Assembly: GCF_022810305.1 (NCBI RefSeq)
Contig: NZ_JALGQH010000008.1
Coordinates: 1-64,000 of the forward strand
Direction of reading: 5' to 3'
DNA length: 64,000 bases
From: Rhodococcus sp. ARC_M6
GTDB lineage: Bacteria; Actinomycetota; Actinomycetes; Mycobacteriales; Mycobacteriaceae
A program made the translations under genes and the position numbers. The notes beneath the pieces are model-generated. The model searched no databases and was not told where the DNA came from. It worked only from the letters and a program-made list of their open reading frames with translations. Below, piece after piece: positions 29,205-37,793 of this stretch; the first letter of the stretch is position 1; the number at the start of each line of letters is the position of its first letter.

Positions 29205-30005
29205 ATGTCGACGACAAAGGATATGACGATGACTATTGCTCTTGATGATCCAGCTGTAGTGCGCGGCAACATTGTTCGGGACAGTGCCATTGTAATGGGT
29301 CGCGAGTTGCGACCGATGCTGCGTGACCCTGTCAGTATCATTTTCAGCCTGATTCAACCGCTGATCTTGCTTGCCCTGTTCGGTCCGCTACTCAAGGGTG
29401 TTCCGGGAACCGGTGACGGCGTGTGGAATTGGTTCATCCCCGGTGTTCTGGTGATGATCGCGATCTTCGGAACGACTATGACCGGATCGAACCTGCTCCT
29501 GGAAATGCAACAGGGATCTCACGAACGCATGCTGGTGACGCCGCTGCGACGTTCGTCGTTGTTGATCGGTCGGGCGTGTAAGGAGATGGTTCCGCTTGCA
29601 GCACAGGCGATTCTCATCATTCTTGTTGCCCTGCCACTCGGCCTGGACGTGAATGCGGCCGGTGCAGCTGTCGGCATCGTTCTTCTCGGAGTATTCGGCG
29701 TCGGTCTCGGAGCCTTGTCTTACGCTTTGGCTTTGGCTGTGCGTGAGCAGGATTGGATGTTCTGGGTGGTGCAGCAGACGCTGATGTTCCCGCTTCTGAT
29801 TCTGTCGGGAACCATGCTTCCGCTCGACGACGCGCCAGGTTGGATGAAGGTTCTCGTGAACATCAATCCACTGGGTTACGTCGTTGATGCGGAGCGCGCG
29901 CTGTTTGCCGGCGACTTTGCATCGGGAAGTGTGCTCGCCGGAGTGGTTGCTGCAGTCACTGTGGCAATTGTCGGAATTGGGGTTGGGGTGCGCGCAGTGA
30001 AGTAG
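29205..30005 (+). CDS. ABC-2 type exporter permease, DrrB-like
   Basis: The 266-aa protein has six hydrophobic helices and the ABC-2 pattern RELRPMLRDPVSIIFSLIQP, SHERMLVTPLRRSSLLIGRA and MLPLDDAPGWMKVLVNINPL. The start codon directly follows the ATPase stop. Together with the ATPase it would form a homodimeric half-transporter. No substrate is evident; the divergent WYL regulator is the likely controller. Confidence 0.9.
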   Translation: MSTTKDMTMTIALDDPAVVRGNIVRDSAIVMGRELRPMLRDPVSIIFSLIQPLILLALFGPLLKGVPGTGDGVWNWFIPGVLVMIAIFGTTMTGSNLLLEMQQGSHERMLVTPLRRSSLLIGRACKEMVPLAAQAILIILVALPLGLDVNAAGAAVGIVLLGVFGVGLGALSYALALAVREQDWMFWVVQQTLMFPLLILSGTMLPLDDAPGWMKVLVNINPLGYVVDAERALFAGDFASGSVLAGVVAAVTVAIVGIGVGVRAVK

Positions 30006-30140
30006 AGAATTGCCGGTCAGTCGGTATGCGTTCGCAACGTGAATGGGTACTGACCTCTCGTTAACTGATTGTTCGCTCTACACTGTTGCGTGGATGAAAT
30101 CAACGGTTGACGAAAGTGCTGTGCTTGGGATTACATCTAA

Positions 30141-30170
30141 GCCCTAAGTGATTGAGCGCTTAGGTAATTT
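30141..30170. promoter_or_regulatory. MarR-type operator 1, before the MFS gene
   Basis: ATTGAGCGCTTAGGTAATT contains the AGCGCT core at 30155-30160, 32 bases before the MFS start. An upstream CTAAG half (CTAAGCC / CTAAGTG) adds symmetry. It shares the AGCGCTWAGNTA pattern with three other sites in the cluster. Confidence 0.6.
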
Positions 30171-30192
30171 CATTCATTCGCGGAGGAAACTT

Positions 30193-31569
30193 ATGACCAT
30201 GGCCTCGCAGAGCACCGCGCGAGCTGCAGAACTGATCAGCGCCCGCCTCGAGCGGTTACCGATGAGCAGATGGCATGTGAAGGCCCGCGTGATCGTCGGC
30301 GCGGTCACCTTCTTCGACGGATTCGACCAGTTGATGATTGCCTACTCGCTTCCGCAGCTCGCGCCGAAGTGGGACCTCAGCGCGACGGACATCGCTTGGG
30401 TCATTGCAATCGGCGGCATCGGAATGCTCATCGGCGCGCTCGCTGGCGGGTGGCTGGCCGACCGTGTCGGACGCCTCAACGTGATCGTCTATTCGCTCGC
30501 TTTGTACGCAGCGATGAGCCTGGGCATGGCACTGACGGACAGTCTGGAGTTATTCCTCGTTTTCCGATTCATCCAAGGAATCGGCCTCGGTGCCGAGGTG
30601 CCGGTGGCGGCGAGCTACATCGGTGAGATCACCAAGGCGCACGGCCGTGGACGATTCGTACTGATGTACGAGGTCATTTTCCCGATCGGCCTGGTTGCGT
30701 CGGCTGTCGTGTCTGCGTGGATGGTCCCCAACTTCGGCTACAAGTGGTTGTTCGCCCTCGGTGCGGTTCCCATCGTTCTCCTGCCCTTGTTGAAGCAACT
30801 TCCGGAATCCCCGCGATGGCTGGCATCACGAGGCCGAATGGACGACGCCGAGCGCGCGATGGCGCAGATCGAACACGATGTCAGCGTCAAGTACGGAAAG
30901 ACGCTTCCTGAGCCGGAGCCGATTGTCGGTGCTGATCTGCAGCTCAAGCGCGCTCGATTCGTCGAACTGTTCCAGGGCATCTATCTTCGACGGACGCTGA
31001 TGTTGGCGACGATCTGGCTGACCGCATACTTCGTCAACTACGGCATTGCGTCATGGCTACCGACGCTCTACCGCAAGTCCTTCAATGTCAGCGTGGACAC
31101 GGCATTGCACTACAGCATCCTGACATCGGTGGCAGGTTTGATCGGCTGCGTCATGGTCGCTCTGCTGATCGACAACGTCGGGCGTCGAATCTGCATCTCA
31201 GTATCGATGGTTCTGTGCAGCACCATGCTGTTCATGCTCGCATCCACCGGCGCGGATACCGCTACCAAGGTTCTGTTCTGGTCCGCCGGCTCAGCTCTCT
31301 TCGTCTTCGCGGTCAATATGGCCCTGTACGTCTACACCGCTGAGCTGTACCCCACCAGGATGCGCGCTCTCGGTTGTGCTTTCGGTGGCGCCGCCGGCCG
31401 TCTCGGAATTGTTGTCGGACCCCTCGTCGTCGGGTTCATCATCGATCGCGGCAACTCGTTGAGCTTCCTGTTCACAATGTTCGGAATCGTGTCACTGGTC
31501 GGAGCTGTCGTCGTTGCGATCTTTGCAGTCGAGACCAAGCAGAAGACGCTCGAGGAGATCTCACAGTGA
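30193..31569 (+). CDS. MFS transporter, aromatic-acid:H+ symporter-like
   Basis: The 458-aa protein has 12 predicted helices and the MFS loop GGWLADRVGRLNVIVYSL, with an early DGFDQLMIAYSLPQL segment (the D-G-F/Y-D motif of the AAHS group such as PcaK/BenK) and the repeat loop DNVGRRICIS. It probably imports the substrate of the catabolic cluster. ATG 30193 follows GGAGG at 30182-30186. Its stop overlaps the aldehyde dehydrogenase GTG by 4 bases. Confidence 0.85.
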   Translation: MTMASQSTARAAELISARLERLPMSRWHVKARVIVGAVTFFDGFDQLMIAYSLPQLAPKWDLSATDIAWVIAIGGIGMLIGALAGGWLADRVGRLNVIVYSLALYAAMSLGMALTDSLELFLVFRFIQGIGLGAEVPVAASYIGEITKAHGRGRFVLMYEVIFPIGLVASAVVSAWMVPNFGYKWLFALGAVPIVLLPLLKQLPESPRWLASRGRMDDAERAMAQIEHDVSVKYGKTLPEPEPIVGADLQLKRARFVELFQGIYLRRTLMLATIWLTAYFVNYGIASWLPTLYRKSFNVSVDTALHYSILTSVAGLIGCVMVALLIDNVGRRICISVSMVLCSTMLFMLASTGADTATKVLFWSAGSALFVFAVNMALYVYTAELYPTRMRALGCAFGGAAGRLGIVVGPLVVGFIIDRGNSLSFLFTMFGIVSLVGAVVVAIFAVETKQKTLEEISQ

Positions 31570-33050
31570 GCGGCGAATTCGAATCGGTTCCCAACGAAAT
31601 CTTTCTTGGTGGAATCTGGAAGCGCGGCAGCGGTACAACAACATCGGTGATCGATCCGAGCGACGGTCGGGTCCTGCAAGAGATTGACAACGCAGTGGTC
31701 GCCGACGTTGACGAGGCCGTTCTACGCGGCAGCGCTGCCGCGTCGGACCCGCAGTGGCGAGACATGTTGCCTCACAACCGTGCGCGATACCTCCACAGAA
31801 TTGCCGACTCGATCGAAAGCAATGCTGCGCGTTTGGCATTGCTGCAGAGTTTCAACACGGGAAAGTCGTTGGCCGAGACGGCGGGCTTGGTCGCCAGTGC
31901 GGCTGGGACCTTCCGATACTTTGCTGCCGTGCTGGAAACTGCGGACGCAGATCTGACGACACCGCGCGGCAACTACCTGACGATGAGTGTGTACGAACCG
32001 ATCGGCGTGGTCGGCGCCATTGCGCCCTGGAACTCACCCATCGCCAGTGATGCGCAGAAGATTGCGCCGGCTCTCGCTGCCGGCAACGCCGTGATCCTCA
32101 AGCCGGCAGAGTGGACTCCGCTGGTTTCGCTGGCTCTGGCTCGCTTGATCGACGAGTCGGGTCTGCCGGCGGGCCTGTTCTCGGTGCTGCCGGGGAGGGG
32201 TTCGGTAGTGGGGGGCGCGATTGTGCGTCATCCCGCGGTGGGCAAGGTGACGTTTACCGGAGGTACGACGACGGGGCGCGCACTTGCGCACCTGGCAGCG
32301 GAGAAGTTGATGCCGATTTCTCTCGAACTCGGAGGCAAGTCGCCGACGATCGTCCTCGACGATGCGGATATTGAACTAGCTGTCAATGGTGTTGCCTACG
32401 GAGTCTTTTCGTCGACCGGACAGAGTTGCGTTGCTGGTTCGCGCTTGTTCGTGGACGCGTCGATCTACGACGTGTTTGTGGAGAAGTTGGTAGCCAAGAC
32501 CCGTTCGTTGACGGTCGGCCCCGGGCGTACGCCCGGAACGCAGGTTGCATCGATGGTGCATCATCGCCACCGTGACTCGGTTGCGCAGTTCGTCGATCTG
32601 GCACGTGAGGAGGGCGGACAGGTCCTGTGCGGCGGCGGCATCCCGCAGGATCCGGCGTTAGCTGACGGCGCATACTATCTCCCGACCATTATTTCCGGAT
32701 TGAGCAACGACGCGAAAGTTTGTCAAGAAGAGATCTTCGGACCGGTACTCGTTGTGCTGCCGTTTCGGGGCGAGGAAGACCTTGTCGCGCAGGCGAATGA
32801 CTCGGTCTACGGGTTAGCATCGGGCATCTGGACTCGAGACTACAAGCGGGCGTGGTCGCTGGCTAGACGCTTGCAGGCGGGCACTGTGTGGATCAATACG
32901 TACAAGCAGTTCAGCATTTCTACGCCCTTCGGCGGGGTGAAGCAGAGCGGACTCGGGGTTGAGAAGGGTCGGGCCGGTATTGCGGCCTACTCGCGTCAAA
33001 AGAGCATCTACTGGGGTCTGGACGAGCAGCCCAATCCTTGGGCGGACTGA
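31566..33050 (+). CDS. NAD(P)-dependent aldehyde dehydrogenase
   Basis: The 494-aa enzyme has the ALDH landmarks APWNSPIASDAQKIAPALAA, VTFTGGTTTGR, the general base Glu in LELGGKSP, the catalytic Cys in GQSCVAGSRLF and QEEIFGPVL. It resembles betaine-aldehyde/semialdehyde dehydrogenases. In this cluster a role on a ring-cleavage semialdehyde or an aromatic aldehyde is plausible. The GTG start at 31566 overlaps the transporter stop. Confidence 0.9.
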   Translation: MSGEFESVPNEIFLGGIWKRGSGTTTSVIDPSDGRVLQEIDNAVVADVDEAVLRGSAAASDPQWRDMLPHNRARYLHRIADSIESNAARLALLQSFNTGKSLAETAGLVASAAGTFRYFAAVLETADADLTTPRGNYLTMSVYEPIGVVGAIAPWNSPIASDAQKIAPALAAGNAVILKPAEWTPLVSLALARLIDESGLPAGLFSVLPGRGSVVGGAIVRHPAVGKVTFTGGTTTGRALAHLAAEKLMPISLELGGKSPTIVLDDADIELAVNGVAYGVFSSTGQSCVAGSRLFVDASIYDVFVEKLVAKTRSLTVGPGRTPGTQVASMVHHRHRDSVAQFVDLAREEGGQVLCGGGIPQDPALADGAYYLPTIISGLSNDAKVCQEEIFGPVLVVLPFRGEEDLVAQANDSVYGLASGIWTRDYKRAWSLARRLQAGTVWINTYKQFSISTPFGGVKQSGLGVEKGRAGIAAYSRQKSIYWGLDEQPNPWAD

Positions 33051-33096
33051 ACCGGCCTGAAGAGGAATCATCTTCGAACCTCTTGCGCTCATTTAT

Positions 33097-33113
33097 TTGA
33101 GCGCTAAGATACT
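33097..33113. promoter_or_regulatory. MarR-type operator 2, before the VOC dioxygenase
   Basis: TTGAGCGCTAAGATACT carries the AGCGCT core at 33100-33105 and overlaps TAAGAT, a possible -10. It lies 25 bases before the start at 33139. A partner half (GCGCTCA) sits just upstream. Confidence 0.6.
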
Positions 33114-33138
33114 GATATATCAAGCATAAGGAGTGGGC

Positions 33139-34074
33139 ATGAATGAACCGATTGCACGACTGCGCGCGTTGCGGTCAGTCGAACTCCGTACGACTGCCTG
33201 CGTGGACTCCGTAAATTTCTATTCCGAGGTTTGGGGTCTTCAGGTCGTGGAAGCCGGGGCTGATCGTGCGTGGCTTCGGGGGACAGGGGACCAACATCAC
33301 GCAGTGCAGTTGACTGCAGCTGAGCGAAACGGTTTGGGACGGATCACGTTTGCCGTCAGCACTCCGCGTGAGATCGACGAGGCAGCTCGGCGACTCGAAG
33401 CCCGCGGAATCGCCATCGTCGGCGGTCCGGGGCAGGTCGACGCAGTGGGCGGCGGATATGGACTGCAGTTCGTGGACCTTGAAGGCCGGGTCATCGAATT
33501 GCTGGCAGACACCTTCGCCGTCGCGAAGATCGCCACCAGCGACGCAGTTCCTGTCGGTGTCACCCACGTCGTACTCAACACGATCGATATCGACGCAGCC
33601 GTCGAATTCTACAGTGACGTACTGGGAATGCGGGTCTCCGATTGGTCCGAACACCAGATGGCGTTCTTGCGGTGCAACACCGATCACCACAGCATCGCGT
33701 TCAACCAGGCGCCGTGGACTTCGGTCAATCATGTGGCCTATGAGATGTCGACGGTCGACAATTTCATGCGCGGCATCGGGCGGTTGCGTCACCACGGTGT
33801 CCTGCCGCTGTGGGGTCCGGGCAAGCACGGGCCGGGAGACAACACGTTCTCTTACTTCGGCGACCCGGCAGGACTGGTGTGCGAGTACACCTCCGGAATC
33901 GCTCAGGTCGAAGAGGACCGCTGGTTGTGCAAGGTGTGGCGGCGCGTGCCGGAGCTATCCGACCTCTGGGGGACAGCCGGTCCGCCGTCGGCCGAAGTGC
34001 GCGAACGTATGGCCGGTATCGCGGATCCGGGTGCATTCGAACGCTTTCCGGCATCGAACGCGACGCTCTCATGA
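33139..34074 (+). CDS. Extradiol-dioxygenase-like VOC protein
   Basis: The 311-aa protein consists of two VOC modules, the architecture of type I extradiol dioxygenases. The C-terminal module holds the likely iron ligands: His in GVTHVVLNTIDIDAAVEF, His in SVNHVAYEMS and Glu in LVCEYTSG; DHHSIAF fits the conserved active-site region. It would open a catecholic ring next to the hydroxyls. ATG 33139 is 5 bases after AAGGAG. The stop overlaps the next start (ATGA). Confidence 0.85.
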   Translation: MNEPIARLRALRSVELRTTACVDSVNFYSEVWGLQVVEAGADRAWLRGTGDQHHAVQLTAAERNGLGRITFAVSTPREIDEAARRLEARGIAIVGGPGQVDAVGGGYGLQFVDLEGRVIELLADTFAVAKIATSDAVPVGVTHVVLNTIDIDAAVEFYSDVLGMRVSDWSEHQMAFLRCNTDHHSIAFNQAPWTSVNHVAYEMSTVDNFMRGIGRLRHHGVLPLWGPGKHGPGDNTFSYFGDPAGLVCEYTSGIAQVEEDRWLCKVWRRVPELSDLWGTAGPPSAEVRERMAGIADPGAFERFPASNATLS

Positions 34075-34862
34075 GTCCCGACATCCGGGTCAGCGTTATC
34101 GGACATGGCAGTATCGGACGGACAGTTGCAGATCGACTGTTTTCCGGCGCCATGCCGGGAGTTACGCTGGTATCCATCGTGGACAGTGCCCCGGTCACGA
34201 ATGCACCGGTACCGCAGGTTGATCTGGACAAGGCAATCGAAATCAGTGACGTTCTGATCGAATGCGCCGGCCAGTCCGTCGTTTTCGACCATGCTGAGGC
34301 AATTCTCGGGGCGGGGCGCGGTCTGGTGATCTCGTCTGCCGGCGCATTGTCCGATCCGGCCTTCGTGGCTCGGTTGCAGGCTTGTCCAGGCCGAATGCTC
34401 TGCACCACAGGCGCAGTCGGTGGGCTTGATCTGCTGGGCGCAGCTTCCGATGCAGCACCGTTCGACTCGGTGGCGGTGCAGACGACCAAGCTGCCCGGAT
34501 CGCTTGTGCAGTCTTGGATGTCGGAAGAACGAGCAGATGAGGTTCGGTCGACACAATCGGCTCTGACCGTCTTCGAAGGCGGCGCCGAGGAAGCGTCGCG
34601 GCTGTTTCCACGTTCACTGAACGTGGCAACCGCAGTGTCGTTTGCAGTGTCCGACCGTGATCTCGTTCAGGTGAAGCTGATAGCCGATCCGGCAGCGACG
34701 TTGACGAGGCACGAGGTGATCGCGCGGGGACCCGTCGGAAACTATCAATTCACACTCGAAAACCTTCCCAGCCCGGAGAACCCCAGGACCAGCGCGATTG
34801 TGCCCTTCGCTGTGCTACGTACCTTGGGAGTTCTCCTGGGGCGCACCGGATTGATCGGATAG
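34071..34862 (+). CDS. Aspartate dehydrogenase-like (NadX-family) enzyme
   Basis: The 263-aa protein has a dinucleotide-binding VSVIGHGSIGRTVADRL and the C-terminal AspDH block LNVATAVSFAVSDRD, LIADPAATLTRHEVIARG and NLPSPENPRTSAIVPF, including the conserved His. AspDH converts L-aspartate and iminoaspartate in NAD synthesis, but no nadA or nadC is present and the gene is locked into the catabolic operon by a 4-base overlap. Here it may act on another amino acid or an imine intermediate; that is inference. Confidence 0.8.
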   Translation: MSPDIRVSVIGHGSIGRTVADRLFSGAMPGVTLVSIVDSAPVTNAPVPQVDLDKAIEISDVLIECAGQSVVFDHAEAILGAGRGLVISSAGALSDPAFVARLQACPGRMLCTTGAVGGLDLLGAASDAAPFDSVAVQTTKLPGSLVQSWMSEERADEVRSTQSALTVFEGGAEEASRLFPRSLNVATAVSFAVSDRDLVQVKLIADPAATLTRHEVIARGPVGNYQFTLENLPSPENPRTSAIVPFAVLRTLGVLLGRTGLIG

Positions 34863-34867
34863 CGGCG

Positions 34868-35665
34868 ATGACCATGCCCCTCGAAAAGCTTCATATCCGT
34901 GACGAAGGTACGGGACCTGCCGTGATGATGCTGCACGGAATCGGTGGTAGTTCGGATTCTTTCGCCCCGCAATTCGAGGAACTCGCCGGTGAGCTCAGAA
35001 TGCTCGCCTGGGATGCTCCGGGATACGCCCGATCGGCTGATCCGGGTCACGAGAACACCCTCGACGATTATGCAGATCTTGTTGCCGCCGTTGTTGCGGA
35101 GCGTTGCGGTGAGCGAGGTGCGCATCTCCTCGGAATGTCCTGGGGCGGTGTGATTGCTACCCGAGTGGCGCTTCGCCATCCCGAGTTGGTGCGCAGTCTC
35201 GTTCTCGGCAGTTCGACGGTCGGGTCCGGTGCAACCGAGGAGGGTGCCACCGGGATGCGTGCGAGAGTTGACCAGCTGAACGCACTCGGTGCGTCGGCTT
35301 TCGCTCAGGCACGCGCACCGAAACTTCTTTCTGCGCAGGCTGGTCCGGAAGAAATACAGTCTGCCGTGGATCTCATGGGCCGTTCGATTCGGCCCACCGG
35401 GTACAGCGGGGCGGCAGCCTCCATGGCTGCAACCGATCACACATCGGTGCTCGACCGGATCAAAGTTCCCACGCTTGTCCTGTGCGGAGATGAGGACACC
35501 ATCACCGGAATGCCGGCCAGCCAGAAGTTGGCCGGCGGTATCGAAAGCGCGGTGTTCGTCACGGTCAACGGTGCGGGCCATCTGGCAAATCAGGAACGGC
35601 CACAAGCTTTTAATGCCTGGTTCTATTCCTTCGTCTTCATCGCCGAACAGCTACGCAATCACTGA
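34868..35665 (+). CDS. Alpha/beta hydrolase (ring-cleavage-product type)
   Basis: The 265-aa hydrolase has the oxyanion HGIGGSS, nucleophile elbow GMSWGG, acid Asp in LCGDEDTITG and His in GAGHLANQE. Size and motifs match MhpC/BphD-like C-C hydrolases, and also general esterases. Next to an extradiol dioxygenase a meta-cleavage-product hydrolase is a good guess. It begins 5 bases after the previous stop. Confidence 0.85.
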   Translation: MTMPLEKLHIRDEGTGPAVMMLHGIGGSSDSFAPQFEELAGELRMLAWDAPGYARSADPGHENTLDDYADLVAAVVAERCGERGAHLLGMSWGGVIATRVALRHPELVRSLVLGSSTVGSGATEEGATGMRARVDQLNALGASAFAQARAPKLLSAQAGPEEIQSAVDLMGRSIRPTGYSGAAASMAATDHTSVLDRIKVPTLVLCGDEDTITGMPASQKLAGGIESAVFVTVNGAGHLANQERPQAFNAWFYSFVFIAEQLRNH

Positions 35666-35707
35666 TACTGCGAGACCGCTACAACCACTTGATCAAAGGA
35701 GACCAAC

Positions 35708-36208
35708 ATGGACTACGACACCGCTGACCTTGCGGCATACACTAATTCGCTGATCCTGACCAAGGACAGCCGTCATGAGGACTGGGACACCCTCGGATTT
35801 CAGGCCAAAGCCGGAGATCAGTTCAAGCGTGCGCAGATTCGCTATGTAGGTTCCGGAGCCACCGGCAACCACGAGTCCGACAACCGCACCATTGCATCGC
35901 AGGGATTCACCTTCTCGAACATGCTGCTTCCTCCCGGCGCCGAGGGGCCAGAGCACACGCACCATGACGTCGAAGAGGCTTTCTTCGTGTTGGAAGGTGA
36001 GGTGGAGGTCGGAATCCATCGCGACGGTACCGTCGAGAAGCGGACTCTGGGTTACCGCGACATGATCGTTGTTCCCGCCGGTGTGCCGCGCAGCCTCAAG
36101 AACAACGGTGAAATCAACGCCCTGTTCTGCGTCATCATCGGCGCGCAGAAGCCGCAGATTCCGACGTACCCGGAAACGTCTGCGATGCACGGAATCACGC
36201 GCGACTGA
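35708..36208 (+). CDS. Cupin-domain protein
   Basis: The 166-aa single cupin has a full first motif (GPEHTHHDVEEAFFVLEGEVEVG, with His, His and Glu) but the second motif (PAGVPRSLKNNG) has Arg where the metal-binding His is expected. The metal site may thus be incomplete, or completed elsewhere. Cupins in aromatic pathways can be dioxygenases or isomerases. RBS AAGGAG precedes ATG 35708. The stop overlaps the next SDR start by one base. Confidence 0.8.
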   Translation: MDYDTADLAAYTNSLILTKDSRHEDWDTLGFQAKAGDQFKRAQIRYVGSGATGNHESDNRTIASQGFTFSNMLLPPGAEGPEHTHHDVEEAFFVLEGEVEVGIHRDGTVEKRTLGYRDMIVVPAGVPRSLKNNGEINALFCVIIGAQKPQIPTYPETSAMHGITRD

Positions 36209-36957
36209 TGGCACTTCACGGAAGGTCGATCCTCGTCACCGGCGCCGGGCGAGGACTGGGCCTGGCCATTGCTGCCAGGCTCGGAGTCGATGGCGCCACA
36301 CTCTGGCTTGCTGACATCCGTGTGGACTGGGGTGAGGCCGCTGTCGAGAAACTGCGTGCCGACGGTGTGGATGCGCGGTTCGTACAGGTTGACCTCCGTG
36401 ACGAAACGTCGGTAGCGGCAATGGCAACGGCCGTCACTGCCGATGGCCCGCTCTACGGCCTTGTCAACAACGCAGCGTTGGCAGACGGGGTGGGAGGCAA
36501 AGCGATACACGAGCTTTCCGTTGAGGAATGGGATCGTGTTCTCGGGGTGAACCTCCGTGGCACATTCTTGGTATCCCGCGCCGTAATCCCTTCTCTGATC
36601 GAGAACGGAAGCGGACGGGTGATAACAATCGGATCCGACGCGGCCCTGTACGGCTCGCCCAAATTGGCGCATTACATCGCATCGAAAGGTGGCGTCTCGG
36701 CTCTCACCCGAGCAATGGCGCGCGACCTCGGGCCGTACGGGATCACAGTCAACACAGTCTCTCCGGGGCTCACGGAATCCGAATCGGCTGAGAAGGTGCC
36801 CGGTCACCGGCACGAACTCTACCGACTCAACAGGGCATTGGAGAGGCCACAGCAACCATCGGATCTGGTTGGCGCCGTCGCGTTCTTGATGGGGGACGAG
36901 GCGTCGTACATCACGGGTCAACAACTGGTGGTCAACGGCGGGTTCGTCCTGCACTAG
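36208..36957 (+). CDS. Short-chain dehydrogenase/reductase (cluster copy 1)
   Basis: The 249-aa classical SDR has VTGAGRGLGLAIAAR, the NNAALADG segment, catalytic Ser in TIGSDAALYG and a C-terminal ITGQQLVVNGGFVLH. The catalytic Tyr-Lys pair is in HYIASKGGV. It likely oxidises or reduces a hydroxy/keto intermediate of the cluster's pathway, for instance a cis-dihydrodiol. Its ATG overlaps the cupin stop (TGATG). Confidence 0.85.
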   Translation: MALHGRSILVTGAGRGLGLAIAARLGVDGATLWLADIRVDWGEAAVEKLRADGVDARFVQVDLRDETSVAAMATAVTADGPLYGLVNNAALADGVGGKAIHELSVEEWDRVLGVNLRGTFLVSRAVIPSLIENGSGRVITIGSDAALYGSPKLAHYIASKGGVSALTRAMARDLGPYGITVNTVSPGLTESESAEKVPGHRHELYRLNRALERPQQPSDLVGAVAFLMGDEASYITGQQLVVNGGFVLH

Positions 36958-36999
36958 TACGAACCACTGAGATCAACTGCACGCGAAGGGGTTTGCTCG

Positions 37000-37782
37000 A
37001 TGGATTTACAGATGAAGGACCGCACGTACTTGGTGACCGGTGGAAGTTCGGGAGTCGGACTTGCCACGGTGCAATCGCTACTCGAGGAGGGTGCCAACGT
37101 CGTCACCTGCGCTCGGGACGAAGAGCGGTTGCGCGGTGTCATTGCAGGATTGCCGGGGGGCGAGCGAGTTCTGGGACTTGCTGCCGACGTACGGAATCCG
37201 GAATCTGTGACCGCTTTGGCTCGCGCTGCCGAAGCTCGGTTCGGCGGGATCGACGGCGTAGTCAACAACGCCGGAAACTCGCGTATGAAGCCTCGCAATG
37301 AAGCGACTCTCGACGACTGGCGGGACGAGATGGATCTCAAGTTCTCCAGCGTCCTGAACACCGTCGATGCAACCCTTCCGATGCTACGACGCTCCGGCGT
37401 CGGGTCCATCGTCAACATCAGTGCGGTGTTGGCGCGCCAGCCCGAGGTCCGCCTCGTCACCACGAGCGCGGCCCGGGCCGGCCTACTGAACTTGAGCAAG
37501 TCGCTCTCGATAGAGCTTGCACCCGAAGGTATTCGAGTAAATTCTGTTTCTCTTGGACTCGTCGATACCGGTCAATGGCGTCGACGCTACGAGGAGTCGG
37601 GCACCTCCGAAACTTTCGCAGAATGGGAAGCGGAAATTGCCGCCGACCGCGGAATTGGCCTCGGCCGATTCGGCCACGCCGAAGAGGTGGCCGCAATGAT
37701 CGTGACCTTGCTTTCGCCGCGCTCGTCCTATGTGACGGGTACCAGTCTCGACGTCTGTGGCGGCGTCGCACGTTATGTCTGA
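37000..37782 (+). CDS. SDR-family protein lacking the YxxxK pair (cluster copy 2)
   Basis: The 260-aa protein has the Rossmann motif VTGGSSGVGLATVQS, NNAGNS and a Ser in NISAVLARQ, but the catalytic block reads TTSAARAGLLNLSKSL: Thr stands where Tyr is expected and Arg where Lys is expected. The C-terminus ends in VTGTSLDVCGGVARYV. The fold is intact, so it may be a non-redox member or use other residues. It lies 42 bases after SDR 1, preceded by GAAGGGG. Confidence 0.8.
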   Translation: MDLQMKDRTYLVTGGSSGVGLATVQSLLEEGANVVTCARDEERLRGVIAGLPGGERVLGLAADVRNPESVTALARAAEARFGGIDGVVNNAGNSRMKPRNEATLDDWRDEMDLKFSSVLNTVDATLPMLRRSGVGSIVNISAVLARQPEVRLVTTSAARAGLLNLSKSLSIELAPEGIRVNSVSLGLVDTGQWRRRYEESGTSETFAEWEAEIAADRGIGLGRFGHAEEVAAMIVTLLSPRSSYVTGTSLDVCGGVARYV

Positions 37783-37793
37783 GAGGACTTGCT

